Positions 54,609 through 63,799 of a DNA stretch of 64,000 nt are shown here, in pieces (position 1 is the first letter of the stretch; each line of letters starts with the position of its first letter). The notes below the pieces were generated by a model. It worked only from the letters and a program-made list of their open reading frames with translations. It ran no database searches and was not told the origin of the DNA. Origin of the DNA: Labilibaculum sp. (GTDB taxonomy: Bacteria; Bacteroidota; Bacteroidia; Bacteroidales; Marinifilaceae); the NCBI GenBank assembly GCA_016342745.1, contig JAEINT010000018.1, positions 1-64,000 on the forward strand, read 5' to 3'. The position numbers and the translations under genes are program-made.

Positions 54609-55256
54609 ATGAACAAGATAATTTCAATTACGGAGGCAGTTGCCAAATTACACGATGGAATGACCATCATGATCGGAGGATTCCTTTCGGTTGGAACTGC
54701 AAATAATATGGTTGATCAGCTCGTTTCTTCCAATGTTAAAAATTTAACTATCATTTGTAACGATACTGCATTTGCAGATAAAGGACTTGGTAAGCTGATT
54801 GCTAATAAGCAAGTGGTTAAAGTGATCACTTCGCATATTGGAACTAATCCTGCTACCATTGAACAAATGAACAATGGAGAAATTCAAGTTGAGTTTAGCC
54901 CTCAAGGAACGCTAGCAGAACGTGTTCGTTCAGGCGGATATGGTCTTGGAGGAGTGCTTACGCCAACAGGATTGGGAACGATGGTTGCCGAAGGAAAAGA
55001 AATTATTACCGTTGATGGTAAGGATTTTTTATTGGAAAAACCATTGCGTGCTGATGTTGCTTTAATTGGAGCAAGTATTTGCGATCCTCAGGGTAATCTT
55101 ACCTACAGAGGGACAACGCAGAATTTTAACCCATTAATGGCTACTGCTGCTGATTTGGTAATTGTAGAGGCTCAACAAATGGTGGAGGCTGGAAGCTTGA
55201 AGCCAGAAGAGATTAAAACGCCTCATATTTTCGTAGATTTTATTGTAAACAACTAA
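54609..55256 (+). CDS. atoD: CoA-transferase subunit A (acetoacetate/butyryl type)
   Basis: Family I CoA-transferase alpha subunit of 215 residues, with the typical GGFLSVGTANNMVDQLV (about 18-34), SPQGTLAERVRSGGYGLGG and ADVALIGASICDPQGNLTYRG. In lysine fermenters this enzyme transfers CoA between acetoacetate and butyryl-CoA. An upstream in-frame ATG adds a fragment with no homology to the family, so MNKIISITEA is the start. Its partner subunit is encoded at the other end of the operon (63881 onwards), about 9 kb away. Confidence 0.93.
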   Translation: MNKIISITEAVAKLHDGMTIMIGGFLSVGTANNMVDQLVSSNVKNLTIICNDTAFADKGLGKLIANKQVVKVITSHIGTNPATIEQMNNGEIQVEFSPQGTLAERVRSGGYGLGGVLTPTGLGTMVAEGKEIITVDGKDFLLEKPLRADVALIGASICDPQGNLTYRGTTQNFNPLMATAADLVIVEAQQMVEAGSLKPEEIKTPHIFVDFIVNN

Positions 55257-55269
55257 CTAATATATACAA

Positions 55270-55653
55270 ATGGAAAAGGCAATGATTAGAATGCGCATGA
55301 GTTCTCATGATGCTCATTATGGTGGAAACCTAGTTGATGGAGCAAAAATGCTTCAGTTGTTTGGTGATGTAGCAACTGAATTGTTAATCCGTCGTGACGG
55401 TGATGAGGGATTATTTGCAGGATACGAAAATGTTGAATTCTTAGCTCCTGTTTATGCAGGTGATTACATCGAAGCTGTTGGTGAAATCGTGAAAGAAGGA
55501 AACTCAAGTCGTAAAATGACCTTTGAAGCTCGTAAAGTTATCGTTCCAAGAACTGACATTTCAGAATCAGCTGCTGATTTTCTTGAAGAGGCAATCGTAG
55601 TTTGTAGAGCAACTGGAACATGTGTTACACCAAAAGCTAGTCAGCGTAAATAA
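55270..55653 (+). CDS. kal: 3-aminobutyryl-CoA ammonia-lyase
   Basis: Removes ammonia from L-3-aminobutyryl-CoA to give crotonyl-CoA. The 127-residue protein has a hotdog-like fold with [20 protein letters not shown] and [19 protein letters not shown]. Its position 13 bp after the CoA-transferase subunit and 8 bp before kce fits the known kal gene in lysine fermentation operons. Confidence 0.93.
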   Translation: MEKAMIRMRMSSHDAHYGGNLVDGAKMLQLFGDVATELLIRRDGDEGLFAGYENVEFLAPVYAGDYIEAVGEIVKEGNSSRKMTFEARKVIVPRTDISESAADFLEEAIVVCRATGTCVTPKASQRK

Positions 55654-55661
55654 TTAGAAGC

Positions 55662-56486
55662 ATGGAAAAATTGATCATCACAGCTGCTATTAGTGGCGCC
55701 GAAGTAACCAAAGAGCATAATCCAAATGTTCCTTATACAATCGAAGAGTGTGTTCGTGAGGCTGGTTTAGCTTACGAAGCTGGTGCAAGTATCATTCACC
55801 TTCATGTTAGGAAAGATGATGGAACTCCTACTCAAGATAAAGATCGTTTTAAAGCAGTAATGGATGCCATTCATGCAAAATATCCCGATGTAATTATTCA
55901 ACCATCAACTGGTGGTGCTGTTGGAATGACCAACGATGAAAGATTACAACCAACAGAGTTGAACCCAGAAATGGCAACTTTAGATTGCGGAACCTTGAAT
56001 TTTGGTGGCGATGAGATTTTCGAAAACACAGAAAATACCATTAAGTACTTTGGCGAAAAGATGATCGAAAGAGATATTAAACCTGAATTAGAAGTGTTTG
56101 ATAAATCGATGATTGACATGGCACTTCGTTTACACAAAAAAGGATTCATTAAATCTCCAATGCATTTTGATTTTGTAATGGGTGTGAATGGTGGTATTTC
56201 AGGAACACTTAGAGACTTTGTGTTCTTGAGAGAAAGTATTCCTGCTGATGCTACTTATACCGTTGCAGGTATTGGTCGTTTCGAATTCCCATTGGCTACA
56301 GCTGCTATCATTGATGGTGGTCACGTTCGTGTTGGATTCGAAGACAATACAATGATTGCAAGAGGTGTTGTAGCAGAATCAAATGGTCAGTTGGTTGAGA
56401 AAGTAGTTCGTTTGGCAAAAGAATTAGGCCGCGAAATTGCAAATCCAGCTGAGGCAAGAGGAATTTTAGGATTAAAGCAAAAATAA
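55662..56486 (+). CDS. kce: 3-keto-5-aminohexanoate cleavage enzyme
   Basis: Zinc-dependent enzyme converting 3-keto-5-aminohexanoate and acetyl-CoA into aminobutyryl-CoA and acetoacetate. The 274-residue TIM-barrel protein (BKACE/DUF849 family) has the metal site in IIHLHVRKDDG (HxH near residues 46-48), the Glu in VGMTNDERLQPTELNPE, and GIGRFEFPLATAAI. It sits between kal and kdd, as expected. Confidence 0.95.
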   Translation: MEKLIITAAISGAEVTKEHNPNVPYTIEECVREAGLAYEAGASIIHLHVRKDDGTPTQDKDRFKAVMDAIHAKYPDVIIQPSTGGAVGMTNDERLQPTELNPEMATLDCGTLNFGGDEIFENTENTIKYFGEKMIERDIKPELEVFDKSMIDMALRLHKKGFIKSPMHFDFVMGVNGGISGTLRDFVFLRESIPADATYTVAGIGRFEFPLATAAIIDGGHVRVGFEDNTMIARGVVAESNGQLVEKVVRLAKELGREIANPAEARGILGLKQK

Positions 56487-56584
56487 AAAATGCCATTGGC
56501 TTTTAGTCTTTGGCTCTTAGTGATTTTCGTAACGGGAATAGCTAATTGCCAACAGCTAATTGCTAACAGCTTTAGAATATAGAA
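56487..56584 (+). repeat. Short direct repeats in the kce-kdd spacer
   Basis: AGCTAATTGCCAAC (56540-56553) is followed immediately by AGCTAATTGCTAAC (56554-56567) and a partial third unit. Earlier in the spacer, two other near-repeats (GGCTTTTAGTC and GGCTCTTAGTG) occur. The spacer is nearly the only gap in an otherwise tightly packed gene run. Confidence 0.6.
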
Positions 56585-57619
56585 ATGAACAAAGGAAATA
56601 AATACGGAACTCATAGAGTACTTGAACCAAAAGGTACTCTTCCACAGCCAGCTCAAAAGTTGGATAACACAATGTCGATTTTCGACAATGAAGTTTTAAT
56701 TGATGTTCAAACTTTGAACGTTGATTCGGCAAGCTTTACTCAGATAAAGGGTGCTTGCGATGCTGATACTGCAAAAATGGAAGAAATGATTCTTTCTATA
56801 GTAGGTGAACGTGGAAAAATGCAAAATCCGGTAACGGGTTCTGGTGGAATGTTGATTGGTACGGTTAAGGCTGTTGGTCCTAACTTCCCAAATCAAGACT
56901 TAAAAGTTGGTGATAAGATTGCAACATTGGTGTCTTTATCATTAACTCCTCTTAAAATTGAAAAAATCAAAAACATTAACCTTTCTAACGATCAGGTTGA
57001 TGTTGATGCACAAGCAATTCTTTTTGCTAGTGGTTTATATGCTGTTCTTCCAACAGATCTTCCAGAGAAATTAGCTTTAGCAGCTCTTGATGTTGCTGGT
57101 GCTCCTGCTCAAGTTGATCGTTTGGTAAAAGAAGGCGACACGGTTTGTATCATCGGAGGTGGTGGTAAATCAGGTGTACTTTGCTGCTATCAAGCAATGG
57201 AAAAAGTTGGTCCTAAAGGAAAAGTGATTGTTGTGGAATATTCTAAAGAAAATGCCCAGCGTATTAAAGATCTTGGATTGGCTACCGATGTTTTGATTGG
57301 TGATGCTACGGATGTAATGGATGTTTACACAAGAGTAACAGAAATTACTGGTGAAGAAGGATGTGATGTAGTAATCAACAATGTAAATGTTGCTTCTACA
57401 GAAATGTCATCAATCTTAATTACGAAAGATAGAGGATGTGTTTATTTCTTCTCTATGGCAACTTCATTTAGCAAGGCCGCTCTAGGAGCTGAAGGTGTTG
57501 GTAAAGATGTTGACATGATTGTAGGAAATGGTTATGCAATTGGGCATGCCGATCTTACATTAGATATTGTGAGAAATTCAAAAGGAATTAGAGAATTGTT
57601 TGAAAAACTATACGTATAA
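56585..57619 (+). CDS. kdd: L-erythro-3,5-diaminohexanoate dehydrogenase
   Basis: NAD-dependent oxidative deamination of 3,5-diaminohexanoate to 3-keto-5-aminohexanoate, the step after the two aminomutases. The 344-residue protein has the start NKGNKYGTHRVLEPKGTLPQ and a Rossmann region with VCIIGGGGKSGVLCCYQAME (about 195-214). It overlaps kamA by one base (TAATG), so translation is coupled. Confidence 0.94.
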   Translation: MNKGNKYGTHRVLEPKGTLPQPAQKLDNTMSIFDNEVLIDVQTLNVDSASFTQIKGACDADTAKMEEMILSIVGERGKMQNPVTGSGGMLIGTVKAVGPNFPNQDLKVGDKIATLVSLSLTPLKIEKIKNINLSNDQVDVDAQAILFASGLYAVLPTDLPEKLALAALDVAGAPAQVDRLVKEGDTVCIIGGGGKSGVLCCYQAMEKVGPKGKVIVVEYSKENAQRIKDLGLATDVLIGDATDVMDVYTRVTEITGEEGCDVVINNVNVASTEMSSILITKDRGCVYFFSMATSFSKAALGAEGVGKDVDMIVGNGYAIGHADLTLDIVRNSKGIRELFEKLYV

Positions 57620-58881
57620 TGACTAACAACGACAGACGCAGATCAATGTTTCCTGAGGTAACCGATATTCAGTGGAATGACTGGAAATGGCAGGTTAGAA
57701 ACCGTATCGAAACTTTAGAACAGTTAAAGAAATACATAAGTTTAACTGAAGAAGAAGAAGAGGGAGTTCGCAGATCATTAGCGACATTGCGTATGGCAAT
57801 TACGCCTTACTATATGACCTTAATCGATCAGGAAAATCCAAATTGTCCAGTTCGTAAGCAAGCCATACCAACTGCTGCAGAAGTACATCATGCTGATGCT
57901 GATTTATTGGATCCTTTGCACGAGGATGAGGATTCTCCAGTTCCAGGATTAACGCACCGTTATCCGGATCGTGTTTTATTCTTGATTACCGATATGTGTG
58001 CGATGTATTGTCGTCACTGTACTCGCCGTCGTTTCGCTGGCCAGTCAGATGCTTCAACACCTAAGGATAATATCGAAAAAGCGATTGAGTACATTGCAAA
58101 TACACCTCAAGTTAGAGACGTAGTTCTTTCTGGTGGTGATGCTTTATTGATTAGTGATGATAAATTAGAGAGTATTATTAGCCGATTGAGAGATATTCCT
58201 CACGTAGAGATTATCCGTATTGGAACTCGTACACCGGTTGTATTGCCTCAGCGTATTACTGATGGTTTGGTAAATATGTTGAAGAAATATCATCCGGTTT
58301 GGGTAAATACTCATTACAATCACTCTGATGAAATTACTCCAGATGCTAAGGATGCTTTAGCTCGTATGGCGAATGCAGGTATTCCTTTGGGAAATCAGTC
58401 TGTATTGTTGAAGGGAGTTAATGATTGTGTACATATCATGAAAAAGTTGATGCACAACTTGGTGTATAACCGTGTTCGTCCATACTATATTTATCAGTGT
58501 GACCTTTCAATGGGATTAGAGCATTTCAGAACGCCAGTATCTAAGGGAATCGAAATTATCGAGAACTTACGTGGGCATACTTCTGGTTTTGCAGTACCAA
58601 CTTTTGTAGTGGATGCTCCAGGTGGAGGAGGAAAAACTCCAGTAATGCCTCAGTATGTGGTTTCACAAAGTCCAGGGAAGGTGGTAATGAGAAACTTTGA
58701 AGGTGTTATTACGACTTATACTGAGCCAACTCATTACGATAACAAGTGTGCTTGTCCGGATTGTACAATGAATGAAAAACACGAAGGTGTTGCTTCTTTA
58801 TTGCATGGCGATCGATTATCTATAGAGCCAGATCATTTGGCACGTAAGGACAGAAATAAAAAGATAGATGCCGTTTCTTAA
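57619..58881 (+). CDS. kamA: Lysine 2,3-aminomutase (radical SAM, PLP)
   Basis: Converts L-lysine to L-beta-lysine by a radical mechanism. The 420-residue enzyme has the radical-SAM motif C127-x3-C131-x2-C134 (DMCAMYCRHCTRRR), the PLP-binding lysine in VVDAPGGGGKTPVMPQY (near residue 340) and a C-terminal zinc-type motif CACPDC. The acidic substrate-binding region DALLISDDKLE is present. Its 3' end overlaps kamB by 14 bp. No specific activating enzyme is needed, as it generates the 5'-deoxyadenosyl radical itself. Confidence 0.97.
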   Translation: MTNNDRRRSMFPEVTDIQWNDWKWQVRNRIETLEQLKKYISLTEEEEEGVRRSLATLRMAITPYYMTLIDQENPNCPVRKQAIPTAAEVHHADADLLDPLHEDEDSPVPGLTHRYPDRVLFLITDMCAMYCRHCTRRRFAGQSDASTPKDNIEKAIEYIANTPQVRDVVLSGGDALLISDDKLESIISRLRDIPHVEIIRIGTRTPVVLPQRITDGLVNMLKKYHPVWVNTHYNHSDEITPDAKDALARMANAGIPLGNQSVLLKGVNDCVHIMKKLMHNLVYNRVRPYYIYQCDLSMGLEHFRTPVSKGIEIIENLRGHTSGFAVPTFVVDAPGGGGKTPVMPQYVVSQSPGKVVMRNFEGVITTYTEPTHYDNKCACPDCTMNEKHEGVASLLHGDRLSIEPDHLARKDRNKKIDAVS

Positions 58882-59875
58882 CGACATAGAAAAATACAAT
58901 AGTCTCTCGATTGTGGGACTTGAGAAAAATACCGGGAAAACCGAGTGTTTAAATTATGTGCTGTCCCGACTTAGGGACAGCCATAAACAAATTGCACTTA
59001 CTTCCATTGGTATCGATGGTGAAAACCGCGATCAAGTCTCACAAACGCATAAGCCGGAAATTGAGCTTAGCGAAGGGATGTTATTTGTGACTTCGGAATT
59101 GCATTACAAACAGCGAAAGCTGGTTTCAGAAGTTGTTGATATCTCTCGTCAATCAACGAGTTTAGGTCGATTGGTTACCGCAAAAGCTTTGAGCAAAGGG
59201 AAGGTTCTATTATCAGGACCAGCCAGCAATCATTCCATTAAGGAGTTAATTGCTGATTTAAAAAATAAAGGGGTTGAGCTGTGCATTGTAGATGGAGCTT
59301 TATCTCGCAAGAGTATAGGATCACCAGCTGTAACAGAAGCCATGATTTTGGCAACCGGAGCAGCTCTTTCGGCAAATATTACCCAGTTGGTTTTCAAAAC
59401 CAAGTATGTGTATGATTTAATTCAATTGCCAGAAATCGACAGGTATTTGAAAGCTCAATTAGCTGAAGTTGAAAATGGTATTTGGGCAATCGATTCTGTT
59501 GGGAATGCATTAGATACAGGAATTAGTTCTGTTCTATTGATTAAAAAAGAAAAGGATAAACTTTTTAAACATGGCAATAGCTTTTTTGTTAGTGGTGCCG
59601 TTACTGATCAGTTTTTAGAATTCTTAAAAAATCAGAAGCAGATTTCTGAAATCAAATTGGTTGTAAGAGATTTTACGCGAGTGTTTGCAAAACCTGAAAC
59701 CTATTACGCTTTTTTAAAAAGAGGTGGACAAATGCAGGTTTTGAATAAAACCAATTTATTGGCGATTACGATTAACCCAGTTTCACCCGATGGTTACCGA
59801 TTAAATTCGGATGAGTTGAAAAGTGCATTGCAGGATAAGGTAAATATTCCTGTATACGATATAAAAAGATTGTAA
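58868..59875 (+). CDS. kamB: KamB, putative lysine 5,6-aminomutase reactivase subunit
   Basis: A 335-residue protein with an N-terminal P-loop-like motif (GLEKNTGKT, residues 17-25). The rest is alpha/beta with no further known motif. Genes of this type regularly lie between kamA and kamD in lysine fermenters, and by analogy to other B12-enzyme operons they are thought to help replace damaged cobalamin in KamDE. Overlaps kamA by 14 bp and precedes kamC by 4 bp. The biochemical role is inference from context and family naming. Confidence 0.8.
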   Translation: MPFLNDIEKYNSLSIVGLEKNTGKTECLNYVLSRLRDSHKQIALTSIGIDGENRDQVSQTHKPEIELSEGMLFVTSELHYKQRKLVSEVVDISRQSTSLGRLVTAKALSKGKVLLSGPASNHSIKELIADLKNKGVELCIVDGALSRKSIGSPAVTEAMILATGAALSANITQLVFKTKYVYDLIQLPEIDRYLKAQLAEVENGIWAIDSVGNALDTGISSVLLIKKEKDKLFKHGNSFFVSGAVTDQFLEFLKNQKQISEIKLVVRDFTRVFAKPETYYAFLKRGGQMQVLNKTNLLAITINPVSPDGYRLNSDELKSALQDKVNIPVYDIKRL

Positions 59876-59879
59876 AGAA

Positions 59880-61298
59880 ATGTTTCGAGAAGTAGTAGCA
59901 CATACAAGCGGATTGCAATTTTTAATGGAAGATCTTGATTTAAGATCTCCAATGGGAAGACGCTATCTGTTAGATTCGAAAATGATGTGCTGCGAAAAGG
60001 AGATTGCTGCAGAATTGACTTTAGTTGATCGGGCAGTGGTAGCCTTAGAATCCAATTCTGATTTGATTGCCAAATTACAAAATAAATTGGCTCAGCTTCG
60101 CGATATCCGCGGTAGCGTGAATAATTTGATTGGAAACTTGGTGCTTGATGATGTTGAATTGTTCGAAATAAAGGTTTTTTCTCTGGTTGTTCAGGAAATT
60201 GAAGAACTGCAAAAGGGAGGGAAATTAAATTTTCTTGCTGTTCCAGATTTAAGTCAACTAATTCGTTTGTTGGATCCTCAGAATACAAAAATTCCATCTT
60301 TTTACATCTACGACAATTACTCGGAAGAATTAGCAGAGGCTCGAAAAGAACTGAAATTGGCTAAAAGTAAGAATGGAGATTCTGATTTAGATATTGAAGT
60401 TTTATTTTCTAAAATGCAGGAAATTGAAGCGAAAGTTCGTGAAGAGCTTTGTACTAAAATTTCTCAGTTTGGAGCTATTTTGGCAAATGCATTAAGTCAA
60501 TTGGCACATTTGGATTTACTAATCGCGAAAGCGGTACAAGTAAGTAAATGGAATTTAAGTAAGGCTCAAATATCGGAAGGGAAAACTTTATATACGGGAA
60601 TTTTCAACCCGATGATAAAAAATGAACTGGCAAATCAGAACAAGCAATATCAAGCAATTGATATTGATCTTGAAAAATCTGTTTGTTTGATTACTGGAGC
60701 AAATATGGCTGGAAAAACAGTGGTGCTAAAAACACTCGCTCTTTGTCAGTATTTGTTTCAATTTGGATTTTTTGTTCCGGCTACATCGGCACAAATTAGT
60801 ATTGTTGATAAAGTGATGATATCGGTAGGCGATGAGCAGTCAGAATTAAATGGCTTGTCTTCTTTCGCTTCGGAAATGTTGAATGTGAGTCATATGGTAA
60901 AGGATTCGCAAAGTCAGAATAATGTTTTGATTTTGATTGATGAATTGGCTCGAACAACAAATCCAGTGGAAGGTTTGGCAATTGTGAATGCTGTTGCAGA
61001 TATTTTTTATCTAGGAAAAATTAGAAGTGTTATTACCACTCATTATAGTGGCTTAAAATCCAAGTTCAGAAAACTTCGGGTGAAAGGTTTGGACAAGGAT
61101 TTGGGTGCAAATGTAATCACCCACAAAAATATTAACAGTTATATGGATTATTCATTGGTTGAGGATCTTGAAGGGGAAGTTCCTCATGAAGCGCTTCGAA
61201 TTGCTTCTTTATTGGGAATCGATAAAGAAATAATTGAAAGAGCGCAAAACCATTTGGATGAAGAAGCTAGCAAGGAAAATACATTTATAAAAGGATAA
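59880..61298 (+). CDS. kamC: KamC, MutS-like ATPase of the lysine 5,6-aminomutase reactivase
   Basis: A 472-residue protein with a helical N-terminal half and a C-terminal MutS-type ATPase domain: Walker A GANMAGKT (273-280), Walker B LILIDELA (about 351-358), and ITTHYSGLK. It lacks the mismatch-binding domains of MutS and so is not a DNA-repair protein. It follows kamB by 4 bp and precedes kamD by 6 bp. A chaperone or reactivase role for the B12/PLP enzyme KamDE is inferred from the conserved gene order. Confidence 0.85.
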   Translation: MFREVVAHTSGLQFLMEDLDLRSPMGRRYLLDSKMMCCEKEIAAELTLVDRAVVALESNSDLIAKLQNKLAQLRDIRGSVNNLIGNLVLDDVELFEIKVFSLVVQEIEELQKGGKLNFLAVPDLSQLIRLLDPQNTKIPSFYIYDNYSEELAEARKELKLAKSKNGDSDLDIEVLFSKMQEIEAKVREELCTKISQFGAILANALSQLAHLDLLIAKAVQVSKWNLSKAQISEGKTLYTGIFNPMIKNELANQNKQYQAIDIDLEKSVCLITGANMAGKTVVLKTLALCQYLFQFGFFVPATSAQISIVDKVMISVGDEQSELNGLSSFASEMLNVSHMVKDSQSQNNVLILIDELARTTNPVEGLAIVNAVADIFYLGKIRSVITTHYSGLKSKFRKLRVKGLDKDLGANVITHKNINSYMDYSLVEDLEGEVPHEALRIASLLGIDKEIIERAQNHLDEEASKENTFIKG

Positions 61299-61304
61299 TT
61301 GAAA

Positions 61305-62858
61305 ATGCAAAGGAGTAAACTAGGTCTTGACTTTAAAAAAGTTGGACACGCAAAAGAGGTGTCGAAGCGAATTGCAGACGATGTTCAAACATTCGTTGAC
61401 AACTACTCAACAGTTTCTGTTGAGCGTACTTTGTGTCGTCTTTTAGGAATTGACGGAGTTGATAGCAACGAGGTACCATTACCAAATGTTGTTGTTGATG
61501 AACTTCAGGAAAAAGGCGTTTTGAGCGAAGGTGTAATGTTCTTTTTGGGAAATGCTATTCTGGAAACAGGATTAAATCCTCAAGAAATTGCAGAGAAAAT
61601 TGCTGTTGGAGAATTGGATCTAACGAAGATTCCTGTTCGTTCAACTGAAGAAATTCACAAAGCAATTCAACCTTTTGTTGAGAAAAGTATTAAGGTAATT
61701 AGAGATCGCAAAGCGAAAAGAGATAATTACATCGCTACAATTGGTGAAGGTCCAAAGCCTTATTTGTATGTGATTGTTGCAACTGGTAATATCTACGAAG
61801 ATGTTATTCAGGCTGAAGCTGCTGCTCGTCAGGGTGCCGATATTATTGCAGTAATTCGTACCACAGGTCAGTCATTACTTGACTATGTACCTTATGGTGC
61901 AACAACTGAAGGTTTCGGTGGAACTGTAGCAACTCAGGAAAATTTCCGCATTATGCGTACTCACCTTGATAAAATTGGTGAGGAAGAAGGCAAATACATC
62001 CGTTTGTGTAACTACTGTTCTGGTCTATGTATGCCAGAAATTGCTGCTATGGGAGCAATTGAAGGTTTAGATGTGATGTTGAATGATGCATTGTACGGTA
62101 TCCTTTTTCGTGATATCAACATGCAACGTACCATTGTTGATCAGTATTTCTCAAGACTATTGAATGGTTTTGCTGGTGTAATTATTAACACCGGAGAAGA
62201 TAATTACCTAACAACTGCTGATGCATTTGATGAAGCTCATACTGTTTTGGCTTCTGATTTTATTAACGAGCAGTTGGCTGTGGTAGCAGGTTTACCTGAA
62301 GAACAAATGGGATTAGGTCACGCTTTCGAAATGGAACCAGGACTAGAGAATGGTTTCCTTTTTGAGCTTGGTCAAGCTCAAATGATAAGAGAAATTTTCC
62401 CTAAGGCTCCTTTAAAATATATGCCTCCAACAAAGTTCATGACTGGAAATATTTTCAAAGGTCAGATTCAGGATGCATTATTCAATCAAATTTCAATTTG
62501 GACAGGACAAGGAATTCAATTGTTGGGAATGCTTACCGAAGCAATTCACACACCTTTCATGTCTGACAGATATCTTTCTATCGAGAATGCGAAATACATC
62601 TTCAACAACATGAAGAGTATTGGTGACGAGATGGAATTTAAAGAAGGCGGAATTATTCGTCAGCGTGCAGCAAAAGTTCTTGATGATGCAACCGAATTGG
62701 TTGAGAAAATCGATAAAGAAGGATTGTTTAATGCACTTGAAAAAGGAATTTTTGCTGATATCAAACGTCCGAAAGATGGTGGCAAAGGTTTGGCTGGAGT
62801 TGTAGAAAAAGGAAACAACTACTTCAACCCTTACATTGAAATATTGCATAAAAAGTAA
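61305..62858 (+). CDS. kamD: Lysine 5,6-aminomutase alpha subunit
   Basis: Catalytic PLP-binding TIM-barrel subunit that, with KamE, converts beta-lysine to 3,5-diaminohexanoate. From the ATG giving MQRSKLGLDF the protein has 517 residues; the TTG six bases upstream is unlikely. Signature stretches are KPYLYVIVATGNIYEDVIQA, YGATTEGFGGTVATQENFRI, LCNYCSGLCMPEIAAMGAIE and PTKFMTGNIFKGQIQDALFN. It is 6 bp after kamC and separated from kamE by 152 bp. Confidence 0.97.
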   Translation: MQRSKLGLDFKKVGHAKEVSKRIADDVQTFVDNYSTVSVERTLCRLLGIDGVDSNEVPLPNVVVDELQEKGVLSEGVMFFLGNAILETGLNPQEIAEKIAVGELDLTKIPVRSTEEIHKAIQPFVEKSIKVIRDRKAKRDNYIATIGEGPKPYLYVIVATGNIYEDVIQAEAAARQGADIIAVIRTTGQSLLDYVPYGATTEGFGGTVATQENFRIMRTHLDKIGEEEGKYIRLCNYCSGLCMPEIAAMGAIEGLDVMLNDALYGILFRDINMQRTIVDQYFSRLLNGFAGVIINTGEDNYLTTADAFDEAHTVLASDFINEQLAVVAGLPEEQMGLGHAFEMEPGLENGFLFELGQAQMIREIFPKAPLKYMPPTKFMTGNIFKGQIQDALFNQISIWTGQGIQLLGMLTEAIHTPFMSDRYLSIENAKYIFNNMKSIGDEMEFKEGGIIRQRAAKVLDDATELVEKIDKEGLFNALEKGIFADIKRPKDGGKGLAGVVEKGNNYFNPYIEILHKK

Positions 62859-63010
62859 CAAATAACAAGTATAAAGGATCAAGTAAAAAGTTCCAGGGAA
62901 ATTAATTTTTGGAACTGGTGATTCCCTCTTTTAAAGGGAATTTAGGAGAGTGTTAAATGCTCAACTAAGATCACTTCTTGATTCTGCTTAAAATATAAGG
63001 AGATAAAAAA
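62859..63010 (+). repeat. Spacer with two inverted repeats between kamD and kamE
   Basis: AGTTCC/GGAACT and ATTCCCT/AGGGAAT (62931-62937 with 62945-62951) can form hairpins. A Shine-Dalgarno-like AAGGAG precedes the kamE ATG by 8 bp. The spacer is 152 bp in an operon that is otherwise closely packed. Confidence 0.55.
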
Positions 63011-63799
63011 ATGAGTGGAGGTCTATATTCAACTGATTCCAACGAATTTGATAAAACGCTTGATCTAACAAAGGTCAAACCTTACGGTGATACCATGAAT
63101 GATGGTAAAACTCAGGTTAGTTTTACACTTCCTGTTGTAAAAGGCGAAGAAGCTATTGAAGCGGCTAAGCAAATGATGAGAAAAATGGGTTTTGAAAATC
63201 CACAGGTAGTGTTCGTTCAAGAGTTAATGGAAGGATTTACCTTTTTTAATTGCTATGGCAATTGTGTTCATACGGTTGATTTTACAGGAATTACGGTTCC
63301 TAAGGTAGAAGCAACAGCAATGGATATGCACGAAACAGATGATTTTGTGAAAGAAAATATTGGTCGTCCGATTCGTGTTCTTGGTGCTAGTACAGGTAGC
63401 GATGCGCATACTGTAGGTATCGACGCAATTATGAACATGAAGGGATTTGCAGGGCATTACGGTTTAGAGCGCTACGATATGATGGAAGCTTTAAACATGG
63501 GATCTCAGGTGCCAAACGAAGAATTTATTGCCAAGGCAATCGAATTTAAAGCTGATGTTCTTTTGGTTTCGCAAACCGTAACTCAAAAAGATGTTCACAT
63601 TAAGAACCTTGTTGAGTTGGTAGAGCTAATGGAAGCGGAAGGATTACGTGAAAAAGTAATTTTGATTTGTGGTGGACCAAGAATCTCTCACGAGCTTGCT
63701 AAAGAATTGGGTTACGATGCAGGATTTGGAATGAACAAATATGCTGATGATGTAGCATCTTATGCCGCACAAGAATTAAGCAGAAGATTGAACGCATAA
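63011..63799 (+). CDS. kamE: Lysine 5,6-aminomutase beta subunit (B12-binding)
   Basis: Adenosylcobalamin-binding subunit. The 262-residue protein has the cobalamin motif DxHxxG as D131-A-H133-T-V-G136; H133 is the expected cobalt ligand. The PLP-anchoring lysine expected at 144 is present (IMNMKGFAG). The C-terminal Rossmann-type half includes DVLLVSQTVTQKDVHIKNLV and VILICGGPRISHELAKELGY. All key residues fit an active enzyme. It is followed by an 81-bp spacer and the CoA-transferase B subunit. Confidence 0.97.
   Translation: MSGGLYSTDSNEFDKTLDLTKVKPYGDTMNDGKTQVSFTLPVVKGEEAIEAAKQMMRKMGFENPQVVFVQELMEGFTFFNCYGNCVHTVDFTGITVPKVEATAMDMHETDDFVKENIGRPIRVLGASTGSDAHTVGIDAIMNMKGFAGHYGLERYDMMEALNMGSQVPNEEFIAKAIEFKADVLLVSQTVTQKDVHIKNLVELVELMEAEGLREKVILICGGPRISHELAKELGYDAGFGMNKYADDVASYAAQELSRRLNA

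Noticed and set aside
59794-60297. 167-codon open frame on the minus strand inside kamC
   Set aside because: Lies fully antisense to kamB/kamC, has skewed Leu/Pro/Ser composition and no recognisable motif; a shadow of the real genes.
59880-61298. Assignment of the MutS-like protein as a DNA mismatch repair gene
   Set aside because: It lacks the MutS mismatch-recognition and connector domains and the Smr domain of MutS2, and lies inside the lysine operon.
62493-62882. 129-codon minus-strand frame over the kamD 3' end
   Set aside because: Antisense to kamD, rich in Cys, Phe and Asn with no domain; shadow frame.
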